From assembly GCA_036927565.1 (NCBI GenBank), contig JAYESD010000004.1:168955381-169019380 (forward strand): a stretch of DNA of 64,000 nt, given 5' to 3'. Source of the DNA: Tuctoria greenei (lineage: Eukaryota; Streptophyta; Magnoliopsida; Poales; Poaceae). How positions within the stretch are numbered: the first letter of the stretch is position 1; each line of letters starts with the position of its first letter. Of the stretch, positions 1 through 12,589 are shown piece after piece. Made by a program: the position numbers and the translations under genes. The notes beneath the pieces are model-generated. The model saw nothing but the letters and a program-made list of their open reading frames with translations. It had not been told where the DNA came from and did no database searches.

Positions 1-2959
1 CGCATTAGGACGCCGAAGGAATCACGCTGGTAGAGATCCCCTTCTACCAGCATGTATCTTTTAGCCAATTTGATGATCCAGTCAGCGGATACACCGTCTT
101 CAGGAAGGTGGATATCTTGCAAGTAGCTCCGGATCTCCGAGATCCATGCATTGAAGCTAGGCTGAGCTTCTGAGTCTTGGGTGCTGGGTTGCTCAAAGCT
201 TCTTGCAGTACCCATGACCTTTGGTGGACGCCATGGTAACAGGGCCACCGGGACCGCCAACTTCGAGGTGTTGGTCTCACCCCCTTCGCCCAGTTCGGCA
301 GGATGAGTGGTTGGTCTTGACAATCTCTGGACAAAGACTCCGTTGGGAGTCGGAGCTACGGTTGAAGCCTTCGTTGAGAGCTCGTCAACTTCTTCATTGT
401 TGATACACTGTACATGGCAGAGGTCAAGGATGTGAAAGTCCTTTTGGAGATTCTGGACTTCAAGGAGATAAGCAGCAAGTTGAGGGTTGTTGCAGCTACA
501 TTCGCCTTTGACTTTCTCGATGATGAGATGCGAGTCACCCTTCACTAGCAACTGCTTGACGCTGTATGAAAGCGGCACTTGAGCCCGTAGATGAGAGCTT
601 CATACTCTGCCATGTTGTTGGTCGCCTTGAAATCAAGGTGCACCATGTATTTGACCTCCTCCCCGGTCGGAGCGAGGAAAAGTATTCCAGCTCCGACCCC
701 CTGCTTCTGTATGGAGCCGTCGAAGTAGAGGGTCCAATGAGACTCAGGGAAGACCGGGACCTTGGGCTCCGGCTTCCGCACACTGGGGCCCCAAGGATTT
801 CATGGAGAAGGTGTCCACACCTTCTTGTTGAGCTTCCCGTACCCTCGCAGAGGGGTTCATAATTTCTTCTTGTTCAACACAGACCTTCCCGGAGGGGTCC
901 GAATCTTCTTGATTAGCCATATGAACTCCCTCAGATGAGAATGGTCGATCCTCTAGCATTTCACCATGAAGATCTATTCCTGGGGGCTAGGACCCGGACT
1001 CGCCTTCAGGTAGCTCCGGACCCTCTCGAAGGGGTCTGGGATCCTAAACTGGAAGTGGCTCCGGTATTTCCGTGACCAGGACCATGCTGACAACTTCCAT
1101 AGTTGCCAAAATGTAAAGCAGAAGAGGCTCACCAGGATTCAGAGCTACCAGGATTGGTAGTATGGTGAGTTGCTGCTTGAGCTATTGGAACACCTTCTCT
1201 GCTTCTTCGGACCAATGGAATGGCCCGGACTTCCTTAAAAGCTTGAAGAAGGGAAGCGCCCATTCCTCTGGTCTTGAGATGAACCGGCTGAGCGCAGCTA
1301 GACATCCAGTTAGCTTCTGGACATCCGCCGCATGTATTCAATAGCCTTGATCTTCGCCAGGTTTGCCTCAATTCCTCGATGAGTCACCAAGAATCCGAGG
1401 AGCTTCCTAGAACTAACCCCGAAGACACACTTGTCCGAGTTTAGCTTGCTGTGCGTGATGCATAGATTGTCGAAGACGGCTTGCAGGTTGTCAAGGAGTG
1501 ACTCCTTGTTCTTGACCTTGACGACGATGTCATCAACGTACACCACCAGGTCTCTGAATAGCTCTCCAAAGGTTTTGTGCATGGCTCGCACAAAAGTCGA
1601 AGCAGCATTTTTAAGACCAAAAGGCATGGCAGTATAACAATACAATCCATCTACTATTATAATGGTAGTATGTTCTTCGTCTTCCCTAGACATTTGGATC
1701 TGATGGTAACCAGAATATGCTTCTAGGAAACACAATAGCTCACACCCGGAGGTGGAGTCCATTATCTGATCTATTCTAGTTATTGGAAATGGATCTTTTG
1801 GACATGCCTTATTCAAGGTGGTATAGTCGATACACATCCGAAGCTTCCCGCCGGCCTTGGGTATAACAACTGGGTTTGCCAGCCATCTTGGTTGATGAAA
1901 TCCTGGAGGAAACCAGCTTCGAGCAGCTTCCTAATTTCTTAACGAATGAAATTCTACTGCTCGACTGATTGCTTTTGGGGCTTCTGGTGTACTGGTCGTG
2001 CGTCGGGATAAATCTTCAGGCTTTGCTCAATCACCTCCCTAGGGAACCCAGACATCTGTGATGGTTGCCAGGCAAACACGTCAACATTCGCCCAGAGGAA
2101 AGTGATGAGTGCGAGTTCCTATTTGTTGTCCATACCTCCCGATATACAGGTGATCTGAGCAGCATTAGACCCGATTTGGATGACTTTGATGGGAACGTCG
2201 GTGTCACCACATGGCTGCAAGTGTGGTGCAGAGGTCGAGCCACGATGAAGAGTGCTCGTAGGTTGAGCAGCTAGCTCTTTGCCGGAGGTTCCTTCCTGCG
2301 CCGTTGTAAGCGCGTGAAGTTCTTCCAGCGCAATAAGTCCGGTAGTGCGATTTCTGCGGATCCGGGGAATGCTTGAAGGTGTTGGCATCTTAAACACCAG
2401 ATAACCATAATGGGCAGCGGCCATGAACCTATACTGGGCAGGCCTGCCTAGGATGGTGTTGAAGGGCAAGCTGATGTGAGCCACATCGAAGACCAGCTTC
2501 TCAGTTCTGTACTTCTGTCGAGTCCCAATGGTCACCGGTAGAGTAATCTAACCCAGAGGACTGATGTCCCTTGGACCTACCCCAGAAAAAGGTAGTGAGG
2601 GACGAAGGTTTGAGAGTTGGAACTGTATCTTGACAAAAGCTTCATAGCTGAGGAGGCTGAGTGCAAACCCTCCATCTAGCAAGACGTGGTAGAGCTGGAC
2701 ATTGTTGATAGTAGGAGACACCATCAACGGTAGTTGTCTGGCTCCAATCATGTTTCGGGGGCAGTCTATTGCATCGAAAGTGAGGTGAGTGTCCATCCAC
2801 ATCCGATGTGGTTCTGCCTTACCAGTAGGAGTTGTGGCAGCCATTTCCCGCCGCATAGTCTTGAGGACGCGACAAGAGGTGATGTCCTTTGACTCCCCAT
2901 AAATGGTGTTGAGGGTCTTCCAACGCTCGTTGTCGGAGATGTCAGGATTCTCTTCAACT
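1..2959 (-). pseudogene. Tat copy A pol remnant (protease, RT, archaeal-type RNase H)
   Basis: Broken polyprotein read from high to low coordinates. The protease core at about 2620-2700 keeps an LLDGG active-site motif followed by a normal hydrophobic stretch. Protease to RT is interrupted by TAG at 2119-2121. RT is open at 1310-1837, with SGYHQ, MPFGLKNA and the catalytic YVDD box. The second, archaeal-type RNase H is at 535-783 (LYFDGS, ATNNMAEYEAL), in two overlapping frames because of an indel. Frames change repeatedly, so no functional product is expected. Two RNase H domains, the second between RT and integrase, are characteristic of the plant Tat lineage. Confidence 0.85.
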
Positions 2960-4515
2960 GTGTTGTACACAGCCTTGAGGACCTTCATGGGATCCTGGAA
3001 GCCTAGCTCCATACCAGTCGTAGCTTCATCAACTTTTTGTTTTTCTTCCTGCTGACGGAAAGGAGCTTCTTCTCGGCACTTGTTGTAGCGCTCAACAAGA
3101 TTTTGAAAATCCTGGCAATCCTCCATATTGTGTTTGTCCGTTTTGTGTATCGGACACCACATCTTGGGAGCGCCGCCATCTTTGAATGAAGGTCGAGGTC
3201 GCTTTTCAGGGCGTGGCCCCCGGCCACCCAGAGCTGAAGCTGCTGCAGCAGTAGGCGTGTCGGCCGATGGCTTCTTCTGGCCATTGGACTTTTTCTTCTT
3301 CTTGCCACTATCGGAGATAGTGGCTTTAGTCTTGTAGGATTTTTTATTGGCCTCCGGACTGGCTTGGAGTGCATCTCACGGCCCTCTGCAGCCCGAGCAC
3401 ACTTGTCAGCAAGGCTGAAGAGTTCTGTGATGCTGGTGACCTCCTTCGCCGCTAGTTTCTCCAACATCTTGTTGTCTCTATCACCCTGTCTGAATACCAC
3501 AATGACAGAAGCATTAGAGATAGAGGGAACGGTATTTCGTACGTAAGAAAACTGTTGGATAAAGGATCGCAGCGATTCTCCTGATTTTTGCTGTACAGCA
3601 AAAAGGTCCAGTTCTGTGCCAGGTCGGGTGTAAGAGCCCCCAAAATTGGCGGTGAACTGTTGGCTTAGGTCTGCCCAATTGTTTATGGAGTCGAGCGGAA
3701 GACTCATGAACAAGGACCTGGTTGTCCTAGTTAGAGCCACCAGAAAGTAGTTGGTCATCACAGCCTCATTACCACCCATTGCTAGAATGGCGGTAGAGTA
3801 TATCTAGAAGAACTCGGCGGGGTTGACAAAACCATCGAATTTCTCCGGAAGATGAGGTCGGAACACTTCTGAGGCTATCTGACCATTCGTAGATGCATGG
3901 CCAGAGCCGAGCAGCCGCCCCCCACTCCCGAAGGAGGAGTGTTTTCCCGAGACTCTCGCCTTTTGCGAGCACGCTCGATGTGGACACGGTCGTCATGCTG
4001 TCTGTAGCGACGGTCGAGCTCTAACCTTAGATCATGCGTCGAGAGTGTCGATGCGGTGTGAGTGCGACGCGACCCGGAGGGCAGCGACGTCACTTGTTGT
4101 GACACAACACGTTTTTGGTGCTATGATGCGTGAGGACCAAGTCTTCCTGACAAGGTCCTACACTGAGAAGGTGTCTGCCCTGAAGGAAGAGGACATTGGT
4201 TCCTAATGGCATCTGTTGCGGCTGCAACCAGATGCTGTACATCAGCATGCCACTGCTCCATCGCACCATGAGGTGCTCCAGGTGCTGGTGGGCGCTCCAA
4301 AAGAGTAGCGCAGCAATCAGCGCGTTCTCGGGGTTGTTATACGTTGATGCAGTAACCGACATGAGCACCCTATTCGGGACAACGGTAGTAGGTGGTGGTC
4401 GTGGTACGACGCTCGCTGGGGCAACGGTAGCCGCTGGCGGTTGCATGTTGGAGGGATTCCTCCCAGCAGGTTGCGCAGCATTGCCGTTGGATGATCCTGC
4501 GACAAAGTTCACCAT
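2960..4515 (-). pseudogene. Tat copy A gag remnant
   Basis: Nucleocapsid/capsid polyprotein of copy A. The likely start is the ATG ending at 4515, giving MVNFVAGSSNG, which matches MVNSAAGSSNG at the start of copy B gag. The capsid core is at about 3180-3779 (SWFMSLP-like and FIQQFSYVRN motifs), followed by the zinc-knuckle-like C..H..C block (MWCPIHKT, EDC) at about 3110-3162. At least three frame changes separate the N-terminal Pro-rich part, the capsid and the knuckle. Confidence 0.8.
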
Positions 4516-4556
4516 CTTGAAATCTCAAGGCTGCTGCCCCTACCTTGCGCGCCAAA

Positions 4557-4795
4557 TGTCGAAGTGTGCAATCGACACTTCCCCTAGTACTACTGGATCA
4601 TAGGCTGTGAAGGTTCTTAATTGGTTGGGGCGCGCGTGGGATTACGAACATGATGGAGACACAAGGGATTTTACATGGTTTGGGCCTATTGACGGTCCTT
4701 AAGTACCACATTTTGACCATCAATTCACCTCATAACGTGCATAAAAGAAACACAAAACATTGTGGTAGGGTTATACACTAACCCAATTCCACAAG
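4557..4795 (-). repeat. Partial 5' LTR of Tat copy A
   Basis: The LTR begins at TGTCGAAGTG just outside gag, as in copy B (TGTCGACTGT at 33789). Both share GAGACACA followed by TTTACRTGGTTYGGGCC about 100-140 bp in. The rest of the LTR is missing because a different LTR, in the opposite orientation, takes over at about 4796. The boundary is placed at the TGTTGGTG start and is approximate. Confidence 0.6.
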
Positions 4796-5910
4796 TGTTG
4801 GTGTTTATTTGTATGCAGGTGAATTATTACCCAAAATACCAAAACATGCAGGGATGAATCCATGAAAATGGATTTCAACGAATCAAGCGATGACACGTGG
4901 CAACAAATGGATCAAATGGCCCACAAACAGAACAATACGAGGAGATCCAATGGTGTTGCACCCATATATATCAAGGGGGCCCACCTGGAAGCCACCTGGA
5001 GGAAGCCCTCCCCGATGGGAGCCTTGACCAGGTCGGCTGAACCCCTGGTTCAGACGACCTCATCCTGGCGCCAAACTCGGTCAAATGACGCGTGTTGGCT
5101 CCTCCCGACTCCCTGGAGTCAATGGTGACTGATTTGCGTGTTAATTGTGGCGGGAACCGACCCTTCTCCACCTATAAATAGACCCCCTCACCTCACTTCT
5201 CACACAAACCAAAAGTTGAGAATAGTGCTACACTCCAAAGGTTTAGAGTAGTCCTAGAGGCTACCAAAGTAGAAGGAGAGTGTGGTGAAGAGTCTAGGAG
5301 AAGGAGGCTTGGGCTTGTCAAGTCCCTCTTATACACTTGTACCCCTACAAGGATTTTACTCAATCAAGTAAGCCTTTGTGAATTCAATACTAGTTTGATC
5401 TTCTATTCTTAGTAGTTTGCATTGCTTGTGGGTTCACTGCTTTAGTTCATTAGAGGCTCTAGTTGTAGCTTTGTGTTCGAAACAACTAGAGTAGTGATTT
5501 AGAACGTAAGTGTGCTGCTTAGGTTATAAATCATTAGTGGATATCTCGTACACCCACGGATTGAAGAGGTAGCCAGTAGGTGGTGACATCCCTATCTATC
5601 CTTCGTAATCCTCCACGTTCGTCTATGCCATAGGCTCTTGGCGGGAGTCATCCTAGTATTGCTAGGAGTAAGCCCGTGCCCGAAGCAAGCATCTATTGCA
5701 AACTACCTTGAATTAGGATTAATACTTTGAATTCCTCTCTGTTCCTTGCCTACCAAAAAACTTTGTGTCCTTGGGTGAACTAGTTCGAAATATTAGCACA
5801 AACATTCTTTGGATTCGATACCCTTGGAATACTCTTTAATGGGAAGTGCTACAACGGTATTTGTGTGCGCTTGCGGATAACTCTGTGGTGTTATGAAATA
5901 CCAACAAGCA
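4796..5910 (+). repeat. 5' LTR of Athila-type element
   Basis: The right boundary at 5910 is set by CA followed four bases later by a perfect tRNA-Asp primer-binding site. The left boundary at TGTTGG (4796) is inferred from the TG...CA rule and from where copy A LTR similarity ends. It contains a TATA box (5173-5180) and a polypyrimidine-rich leader. With no second LTR to align, the left end is uncertain by tens of bases. Confidence 0.6.
5173..5180 (+). promoter_or_regulatory. TATA box of Athila-type LTR
   Basis: TATAAATA in a GC-richer context inside the LTR, at the position expected for the U3 promoter. Transcription would start roughly 30 bp downstream. Confidence 0.6.
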
Positions 5911-5914
5911 TTTC

Positions 5915-5932
5915 TGGCGCCGTTGCCGGGGA
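5915..5932 (+). promoter_or_regulatory. Primer-binding site, tRNA-Asp type
   Basis: TGGCGCCGTTGCCGGGGA is complementary to the 3' end of plant tRNA-Asp, the primer typical of Athila elements. It lies just inside the LTR end and fixes both orientation and LTR boundary. Confidence 0.85.
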
Positions 5933-6032
5933 ACGGTTGCTGTTAATCTTCGAACCAAGATCACCCTCGTATCATATCCCCCTTATCTATCATCTTACCT
6001 TTCTTATTATTACCTTACCACCATCATATAAA

Positions 6033-6823
6033 TGGAGCAACCCACCATTCTTTCATATTCTGCTCCGAAGGGCAAGTTCTGTGAGCCACCGCCTTCGACG
6101 GAACCTATTTGTTCAACCAGCTAAGAACTTTGTTCTGGCTTTATGGCCATGGTTCGGGAACAATCCTTCTCAGGAACGGATTGTGAAAACCCTTACCACC
6201 ATCTACGAGAGTTCGAACAACTGTGTTCATGCCTTCTAATCAAAGGTATGACACAGGAAACTCTCAAATGGAAGTTGTTTCCTTTTTCCCTCAAGGAAAA
6301 AGCCAAACAATGGTACAAACACTACGTTGCGGAGCCAAATGGTGATTGGAGTGAATTACGAGAAAATTTTTGTCTTGCTATCTTTCCAATTGCCAGAATT
6401 GTTTCCTTACGGAAGGAAGTACTATGCTTCGAGCAGATGGAGAAGGAATCCATAGGTGCAGCTTGGGACATATTTTCTCTTTTGAAAAATTCTTGCCCAG
6501 ATTTGTTAATCACTGATCCAATGCTTTTGCAACATTTCTTCATGGGATTGAACAAAGAGTCTGCCCTATATCTTGACATTACGGCTGGAGGATCTTTCCT
6601 CCATAAGACTCCAAAAGAAGGCAAGGATCTTCTGGACAGAATTCTAGAAAATTCTTCTTTCATTATGGGTCTCAATGAGCCATCCCAAGAGGAAGTCGTG
6701 TCAAGAACGGAGGATACACTCTTGGACAAGGATGAACCCATTTCTTGTTTACCTCAAGCCATGCCAGAGGAATCTTCTCCTGAACCTGAAACTATGAATG
6801 TAGAAGAAATTCAACCCTCGTAG
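6033..6823 (+). pseudogene. Athila-type gag
   Basis: The likely start is the ATG at 6033 (MEQPTILS). A TAA about 100 bp later interrupts the frame before the open part at 6143-6823. That part carries the Athila capsid signature FSGTDCENPYHHLREFEQLC and FPFSLKEKAKQWYK. It ends in an acidic region (EEVVSRTED, EESSPEPETMN). The product would package element RNA into virus-like particles, but the frame is broken near its start. Confidence 0.8.
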
Positions 6824-7024
6824 TTTCCATTTTACTTTAAGGAAGAGCTTTTTGAAGATTATGGAAATACCTCAAAGTATTGTTGCTATAGGAAACCTTC
6901 ATTGCCACCAACTCCACTTGAACCACCTGACGGGGTGTTCATCCGTCAGACGGTCAAGGAGTTGACCTCTATCTTGAATAGAGATTGGACAAATGAAGTT
7001 GAGAATTCACCCGAAATTTTTTGA

Positions 7025-10000
7025 ATGACCTCACCTTTGGCTACCATTTTATGTTCTATTAGAGGGACACCAATTAGAATCCTATACAACCCTACTATTG
7101 GAGCAAATCTCATTTCCGATTCTTGTGCTCTCGCTATTCTTGGCGATGTGCCCTTGGCACCAACACGCAAATCCTTCCGAGATTCATTCGGAACCATTCT
7201 TGAAGGATGTGGGGTTCTACATCAAGTGTCTGTTAGACACAAGATGTTGAGGCTCTCCTAGATTTTGACATGTTCGAAATCCAAGATTTCGACATCATCA
7301 TAGGGATTCCCATAGAGAAAATTCTCATGGAAGTTCCTTTGGAAGGAAGCCTCAATATCAATCTTGGAGGGAGAAATTTCTCCATGCCTATTCTGCGTTC
7401 AAAGAACACATTTGCAAAATCTCCCATCCAAGATGAGCCAATGGAGGAGGTTAGGACTCTTTAATTTTTAGAACCCCCTGAAATTGAAGGAGAAGAAGCT
7501 TTCATCCAAGAGGAGGATGAATTTCACGAGGAAATTGAATTGCCAAAAGAAGAGCCCTCCCCAAAACCTCCTATTGAGCTCAAGATTCTACCTCCAGACC
7601 TACATTATGCGTTTCTAAATGGCGATTTGGAAGCCCTTGTCATCATAAGTGACAAGCTTTCAGATGATGAAACACTCAAACTCATAGCCATGTTAGAAAC
7701 GCATAGTGCTATTTTTGGATATTCACTTCAGGATCTCAAGGGAATTAGTCCAGCGTTATGCACCCATCGTATTCCTATTGACCCTGAGAGTGTCCACTCA
7801 AGGGAACCTCAAAGGTGATTGAATAATGCGATGCGGGAAGTTGTCAAGAAAGAAGTCTTGAAACTTCTGCATGCCGGGATTACTTACCCTGTTTCTCATA
7901 TTGAATGGGTAAGTCCAGTTCAAGTAGTGCCTAAGAAGGGAGGTATGACGATCGTTCAAAACGAGAGGAATGAATTAAATCCTCAACCGACCATCACGGG
8001 ATGGAGGATGTGCATTGACTACCGAAAACATAAAAAGTCAACAAGGAAAGATCATTTTCCATTGCCCTTCATCGATGTTGGCAAAACACTCCTACTTCTG
8101 TTTCCTTGATTGGTATTCAGGATATCATCGAATTCCTATCCATCACAATGATCAAAGTAAGACCATGTTCACATGTCCTTACGGGACCTATGCCAACCGT
8201 CGTATGTCCTTTAGACAGTGTAACGCTCCTGCCTCTTTCCAGAGATGCATGATGTCTATATTTTCAGACATGATCGAGGATATCATGGAAGTTTTCATGG
8301 ACGATTTCTCCGTTTATGGAAAAACTTTTGATCATTGTCTACAAAATTTAGACAGGGTCTTACAAAGATGCCAGGAGAAGGACCTTGTGCTTAACTGGGA
8401 AAAGTGTCATTTCATGGTCTGGGGAGACATCATTCTTGGACACTTGGTGTCCGAGAGAGGGATTGAGGTGGACAAAGTTAAAATTGAAGTTATTGAAAAA
8501 CTTCCACCTCCTATCAATGTTAATGGAATCCGCAACTTTTTAGATCATGTGGGGTTCTACTGACGATTTATCAAGGATTTCTCCAAAATTGCTAGACCCC
8601 TCACCAACCTATTAGCTAAAGAAGCTCCCTTTGATTTCGATGATGAATGCCTTAAATCATTTGATATACTCAAAAAAGCACTCATCTCAGCTCCAATTAT
8701 CCGACCTCCTGATTGGACGCTGCCATTCGAAATCATGTGTGATGCCAGTGACTTTGCTGTTGGTGCGGTCTTAGGCCAAACCAAAGATACAAAACATCAC
8801 ACAATAGCCTACACTAGAAAAACTCTAACAGGAGCCCAACTCAATTATGCCACAACTGAAAAAGAGATTCTTGCTGTAGTTTTTGCTATCGACAAGTTTA
8901 GACCCTATTTGGTTGGAGCAAAGGTCATAGTCTACACAAACCATGCTTCATTGAAATATCTGCTTACCAAAAAGGATGCTAAACCCAGGCTAATTCGATG
9001 GATTCTTCTACTCCAAGAATTTGATCTGGAAATAAGAGATAACAAAGGAGTAGAGAATTCAGTAGTAGATCATGTTTCACATATGGAAGTCACACAAACC
9101 ATCGACATACCTATCAATGACTTCCTACGAGATGATATGCTCCTCAAGGTGACAGACTCTCACCCTTGGTACGCGGATATCATGAACTTTATGGTCACGG
9201 GATACGTACCACCAGGGGAGAACAAAAATAAACTCATTTATGAGAGTCGTAGACACCTTTGGGATGACCCATACCTCTATCGAGTATGTGCTGATGGCCT
9301 TCTTAGAAGGTGCGTCCCATCAATCGAAGGCACCAAAATTATAGAGAAATGCCATGTTGGCCCCTATGGTGGTCATTACGGTGTTTACCGTACTTAGGCA
9401 AAGATCTGGCAGAGTGGATTCTATTGGCCTTCAATGTATGAAGATACCATGGAATTCATTCGCAGATGTTGGAAATGCCAGAAGCATGGAGGAATATCTG
9501 CTCGTGATGCCATGCCCCTAACATACAATCTCCAAGTGGAATTATTAGATGTGTGGGGTATTGATTTCATGGGACCTTTTCCTAGGTCTTATGATTGCGA
9601 GTATATTATGGTTGCTGTCGATTATGTGTCAAAATGGGTAGAAGCATTACCATGCAAAAATGCTGATTCCAAGCAAGCAAGGAAAATGTTCCATGAGATC
9701 ATTTTACCACGCTTTGGAACTCCCCGTATGGTCATAAGTGATGGAGGGTCACATTTCATAGATAAGACCTTCCGAAACTTTTTAAGGGAACTTGGAGTCC
9801 AGCATAACATTGCTACCCCATACCACCCACAGACAAGTGGTCAAGCAGAAACATCTAATAAGCAAATTAAGAATATTCTGCAAAAGACTGTCTGGGAAAT
9901 GGGAATGGGATGGAAGCAAAAGCTACCCGATGCATTGTGGGCATATTGTACTGCCTACAAGACACCTATCGGCATGTCTCCTTTCCAACTTGTCTATGGG

Positions 10001-10471
10001 AAGACTTGCCATCTTCCTGTAGAATTGGAGCATAAAGCATATTGGGCCATCAAGCGGTGGAACATGAATCTTAACGAAGCTGGAAATCACCAATTAAAGC
10101 AAATTTGTGAGTTGGAGGAATGGAGAGATAAGGCGTACCACAGTGCCAAAATGTATAAAGAGAGAACCAAAAGATGGCACGATAAGAGGATTACGCCGAA
10201 AGAGTTCAAACCTGGAGATAAAGTTTTACTCTTTAACTCTAGGGTTAAACTCTTTGGACATGGAAAGCTTAGAAGTAAATGGGAAGGACCCTTCACTGTA
10301 GAAGAGACTACATCCCAGGGATCAATCACACTCCAAGGTGATGACGGTCAACTATTCATAGTGAATGGGCACCGACTCAAATTATTTCTCGATTCACAAA
10401 AGGATACAGAAAAAGAATTTGACGTGGTAAATCTAATCGATTTCCACGCCATTTCTTTCAATTATGTTTAA
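7025..10471 (+). pseudogene. Athila-type pol (protease, RT, RNase H, integrase)
   Basis: Collinear pol in at least six pieces. The protease-like block is at 7025-7261 (YNPTIGANLIS). RT spans 7819-8563 with VVPKKGGMT, the catalytic FMDDFSVYG box and an overlapping frame change near 8015-8109. RNase H is at 8735-9397 (CDASDFAVGAVLGQ, YATTEKE). Integrase is at 9434-10471 with the HHCC tail, DFMGPFPRS, SDGGSHF and the GQAETSNKQIKN segment, so D, D and E are all visible. The protease-like motif YNPTIGANL lacks the usual acidic residue. Stops at 7264 and 8110 and frame changes make the polyprotein non-functional, although integrase alone is open for 345 codons. Confidence 0.85.
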
Positions 10472-12445
10472 ATTCTCCACGTCCAACTAATGGGCCCATC
10501 CAATTCTTCTTCAAGAAGGCCCATTTAATCGACCCGAGAAAATGTGGCCCGAACGGAGCCAGAAGGGGGTTAGCCGAACCCTAGGGTCGGCCGAATCTCC
10601 CTTCGCGCCATTCGCGTTCTGTTTTCTCGTGTTGATCCTCCTCGATATCCTCCACAAAATCCTTGATTAAACGCATCGTTCCACGCCTATTTAAAGGACG
10701 GAAACAGAGAGGAAAGTCGTTCACCTCATTGAATCATCATCTTCCTCCCGTCCTCGTGATGGCCGACAAAAAGATTGTGCCTCATGCCTCCTCCAACTCA
10801 ACTTTCAACCTGAGCGGGGACATTACGCCGGCCAACGACAAAACATCCCTCGCCCGACAGCATAGGATGCTTACTACATAGAAGTTTTTTTAAAAAAACA
10901 TTTGTTTTCTAAATCTATATTAAATAATGTAAGCATCCCCATATTTTGATTTCAATAAAGTGAACTTACCGGTTCATCTAACACCAGTAAAGTTCCCCCT
11001 TTAGTTTATTTTGTTGAATAAAGAATTCAGGAAACAAGTGTGGGGGAAACATGTCCCCAAGTCACGAAATCCCGACGTGAAAAATTAACATTGCATATCA
11101 AAACATGTCATGACCGAATAAACAAAACGGCCCGACAAAACAGAGCCACGGAAGAGCCACCAGGAGATCGGTCGAACCCCCTGGTCGACCGACCTGTGCT
11201 CTGCTCTGTACGACTCTGTTTCACTCCAAAAAATCGGTTTGGATTTCCTATCCCCACTTTTATGCGTTGCCCTGCTGTTTGAGTTGATTTCATATTTTTC
11301 ATTGCATATCTAAAATGAATCAACTCAACAAATTGAAATAAAATTTGGTAGTCAAGAATTTGCTTAAGCTGAAGATTTGAATATTTTATATTTCAATTCG
11401 TCACCTTGTTTATGATTCCCATAATTCAATAGGAAAAAACACATCATCTAGGTATTTGACTAGTGTGATATGGTAAATGAATTCCTTAGAAATCATCATT
11501 TTGCTTGAAATTGATTTTGACATTTGTAACTATTTGAAGTCTTGGACTTTGCCTAAATCTCTCATTGGAAATTTATATACCCACCAAGGCCATATGATAT
11601 ATTCATTGAAAACCACAAGCATATGCCACTTTGCTTTTCATTGAACTTTGTCAAACCCATGACCCAATTGAGTGACATGCATGAACTTTTTGAATTGAAA
11701 ACTCTTGTGCACTCCATTCATGCAAAATTTCTCACATTGAGAGTTTGCATCCATCGATTATCCATCCGCCAAAAAGAAACTCCATACAATATAAATGAAA
11801 GCCTCTCTAAAAAAAATAAAAAGGAGTAGAAGACATGGCTACAAGAAAAAAAAGAAAAAGCATCCACTCTTGAAAAAGAGTAAGAGTGCTCAAAAATAAA
11901 TTAGTAGCCATGTTTCATCCATAAGAGAGAGCAAATTCATGGGAGTTATCACCTCGCCCCTCCATTTCATTCATGTGCACAAGAATTTTCTCTTCACTTT
12001 GTTCATTGCATAAGTCTCTCATAGGATCAAGTTTCTGACTTAGTAACATATGAATTGCAAATGTGTGCCACAGTCATCCCTACCAAGCTCCAGATATAGC
12101 CACTTTTAGTAAAGGGACAAGAATTGGCAAAACATGCCATGGTGTGGACTCAAACACTTTGAGAGATTTGAGAGATTCCAATCGAGAAGGCAAGGGCAAA
12201 AGTTCCTATGACTTTCAAATATAGCAATTGCCTAATCAATTCAGTAGAGAATGGTCCAAGGGAACATCATTCTAACCGTTCCACTTTTCAAACACCCAAG
12301 ATTGATGTGGTAGCCACATACACAAAGGGGATCCATGAATTAAGGTATATGTTGAAATATCTAGAATCCTTATTTTCTACCTTATAGCAAATTCATGACA
12401 ACACTCTAGTTCTTATTGCCTTCACTCGAGGGCGAGCAAATGACT
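10472..12445 (+). other. 3' non-coding region of Athila-type element
   Basis: Between integrase and the purine tract I find no credible gene. One short open stretch (10663-10881) follows a TATTTAAA and could be the remnant of an env-like or leader exon, but it has no recognisable motif. A purine-rich GTGTGGGGGAA occurs at about 11038, like the one at 12448. From 11300 the sequence is AT-rich. Confidence 0.5.
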
Positions 12446-12458
12446 AAGTGTGGGGGAG
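12446..12458 (+). promoter_or_regulatory. Candidate polypurine tract
   Basis: AAGTGTGGGGGAG followed directly by TG, the layout expected just before a 3' LTR. The following sequence does not match the 5' LTR, so this is a candidate only. Confidence 0.4.
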
Positions 12459-12589
12459 TGCTGTCACTGCACTTGGATGGATTTCATGGTAGTCACATGC
12501 AGCGGCAGCATCGGATCCTGTTCTCAACGTAGCTGTGAAACACGGTCATGATGGTACCCAGAAGTAGCCATGGTGCCAGCTATGGTCAC

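Larger units (their letters stand above)
1..4795 (-). mobile_element. Decayed Tat-type Ty3/gypsy element, copy A (5' half)
   Basis: Minus-strand retroelement entering from the left edge. Base 1 corresponds to about position 28902 of copy B, and the two run collinearly through reverse transcriptase, protease and gag to the LTR start. The integrase lies outside the window. Every coding block is broken, and a segment matching the RNase H/linker region of copy B (about 29.7-30.2 kb there) is mostly missing near 850-1080. The sequence is clearly more diverged than copy B, so this is an older relative rather than a recent duplicate. The Athila-type element appears to have inserted into its LTR, because the LTR breaks off near 4795. 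Confidence 0.85.
4796..12458 (+). mobile_element. Athila-type Ty3/gypsy element, 3' LTR not found
   Basis: Plus-strand element with LTR, tRNA-Asp primer site, gag, protease, RT, RNase H and integrase in Athila order, followed by about 2 kb of non-coding 3' region and a purine tract at 12446-12458. The sequence after that tract does not repeat the 5' LTR; it runs into a 200-bp tandem array. The element is therefore truncated or rearranged at its 3' end. All reading frames are broken at several points. No env-like open frame is visible after integrase. Confidence 0.8.
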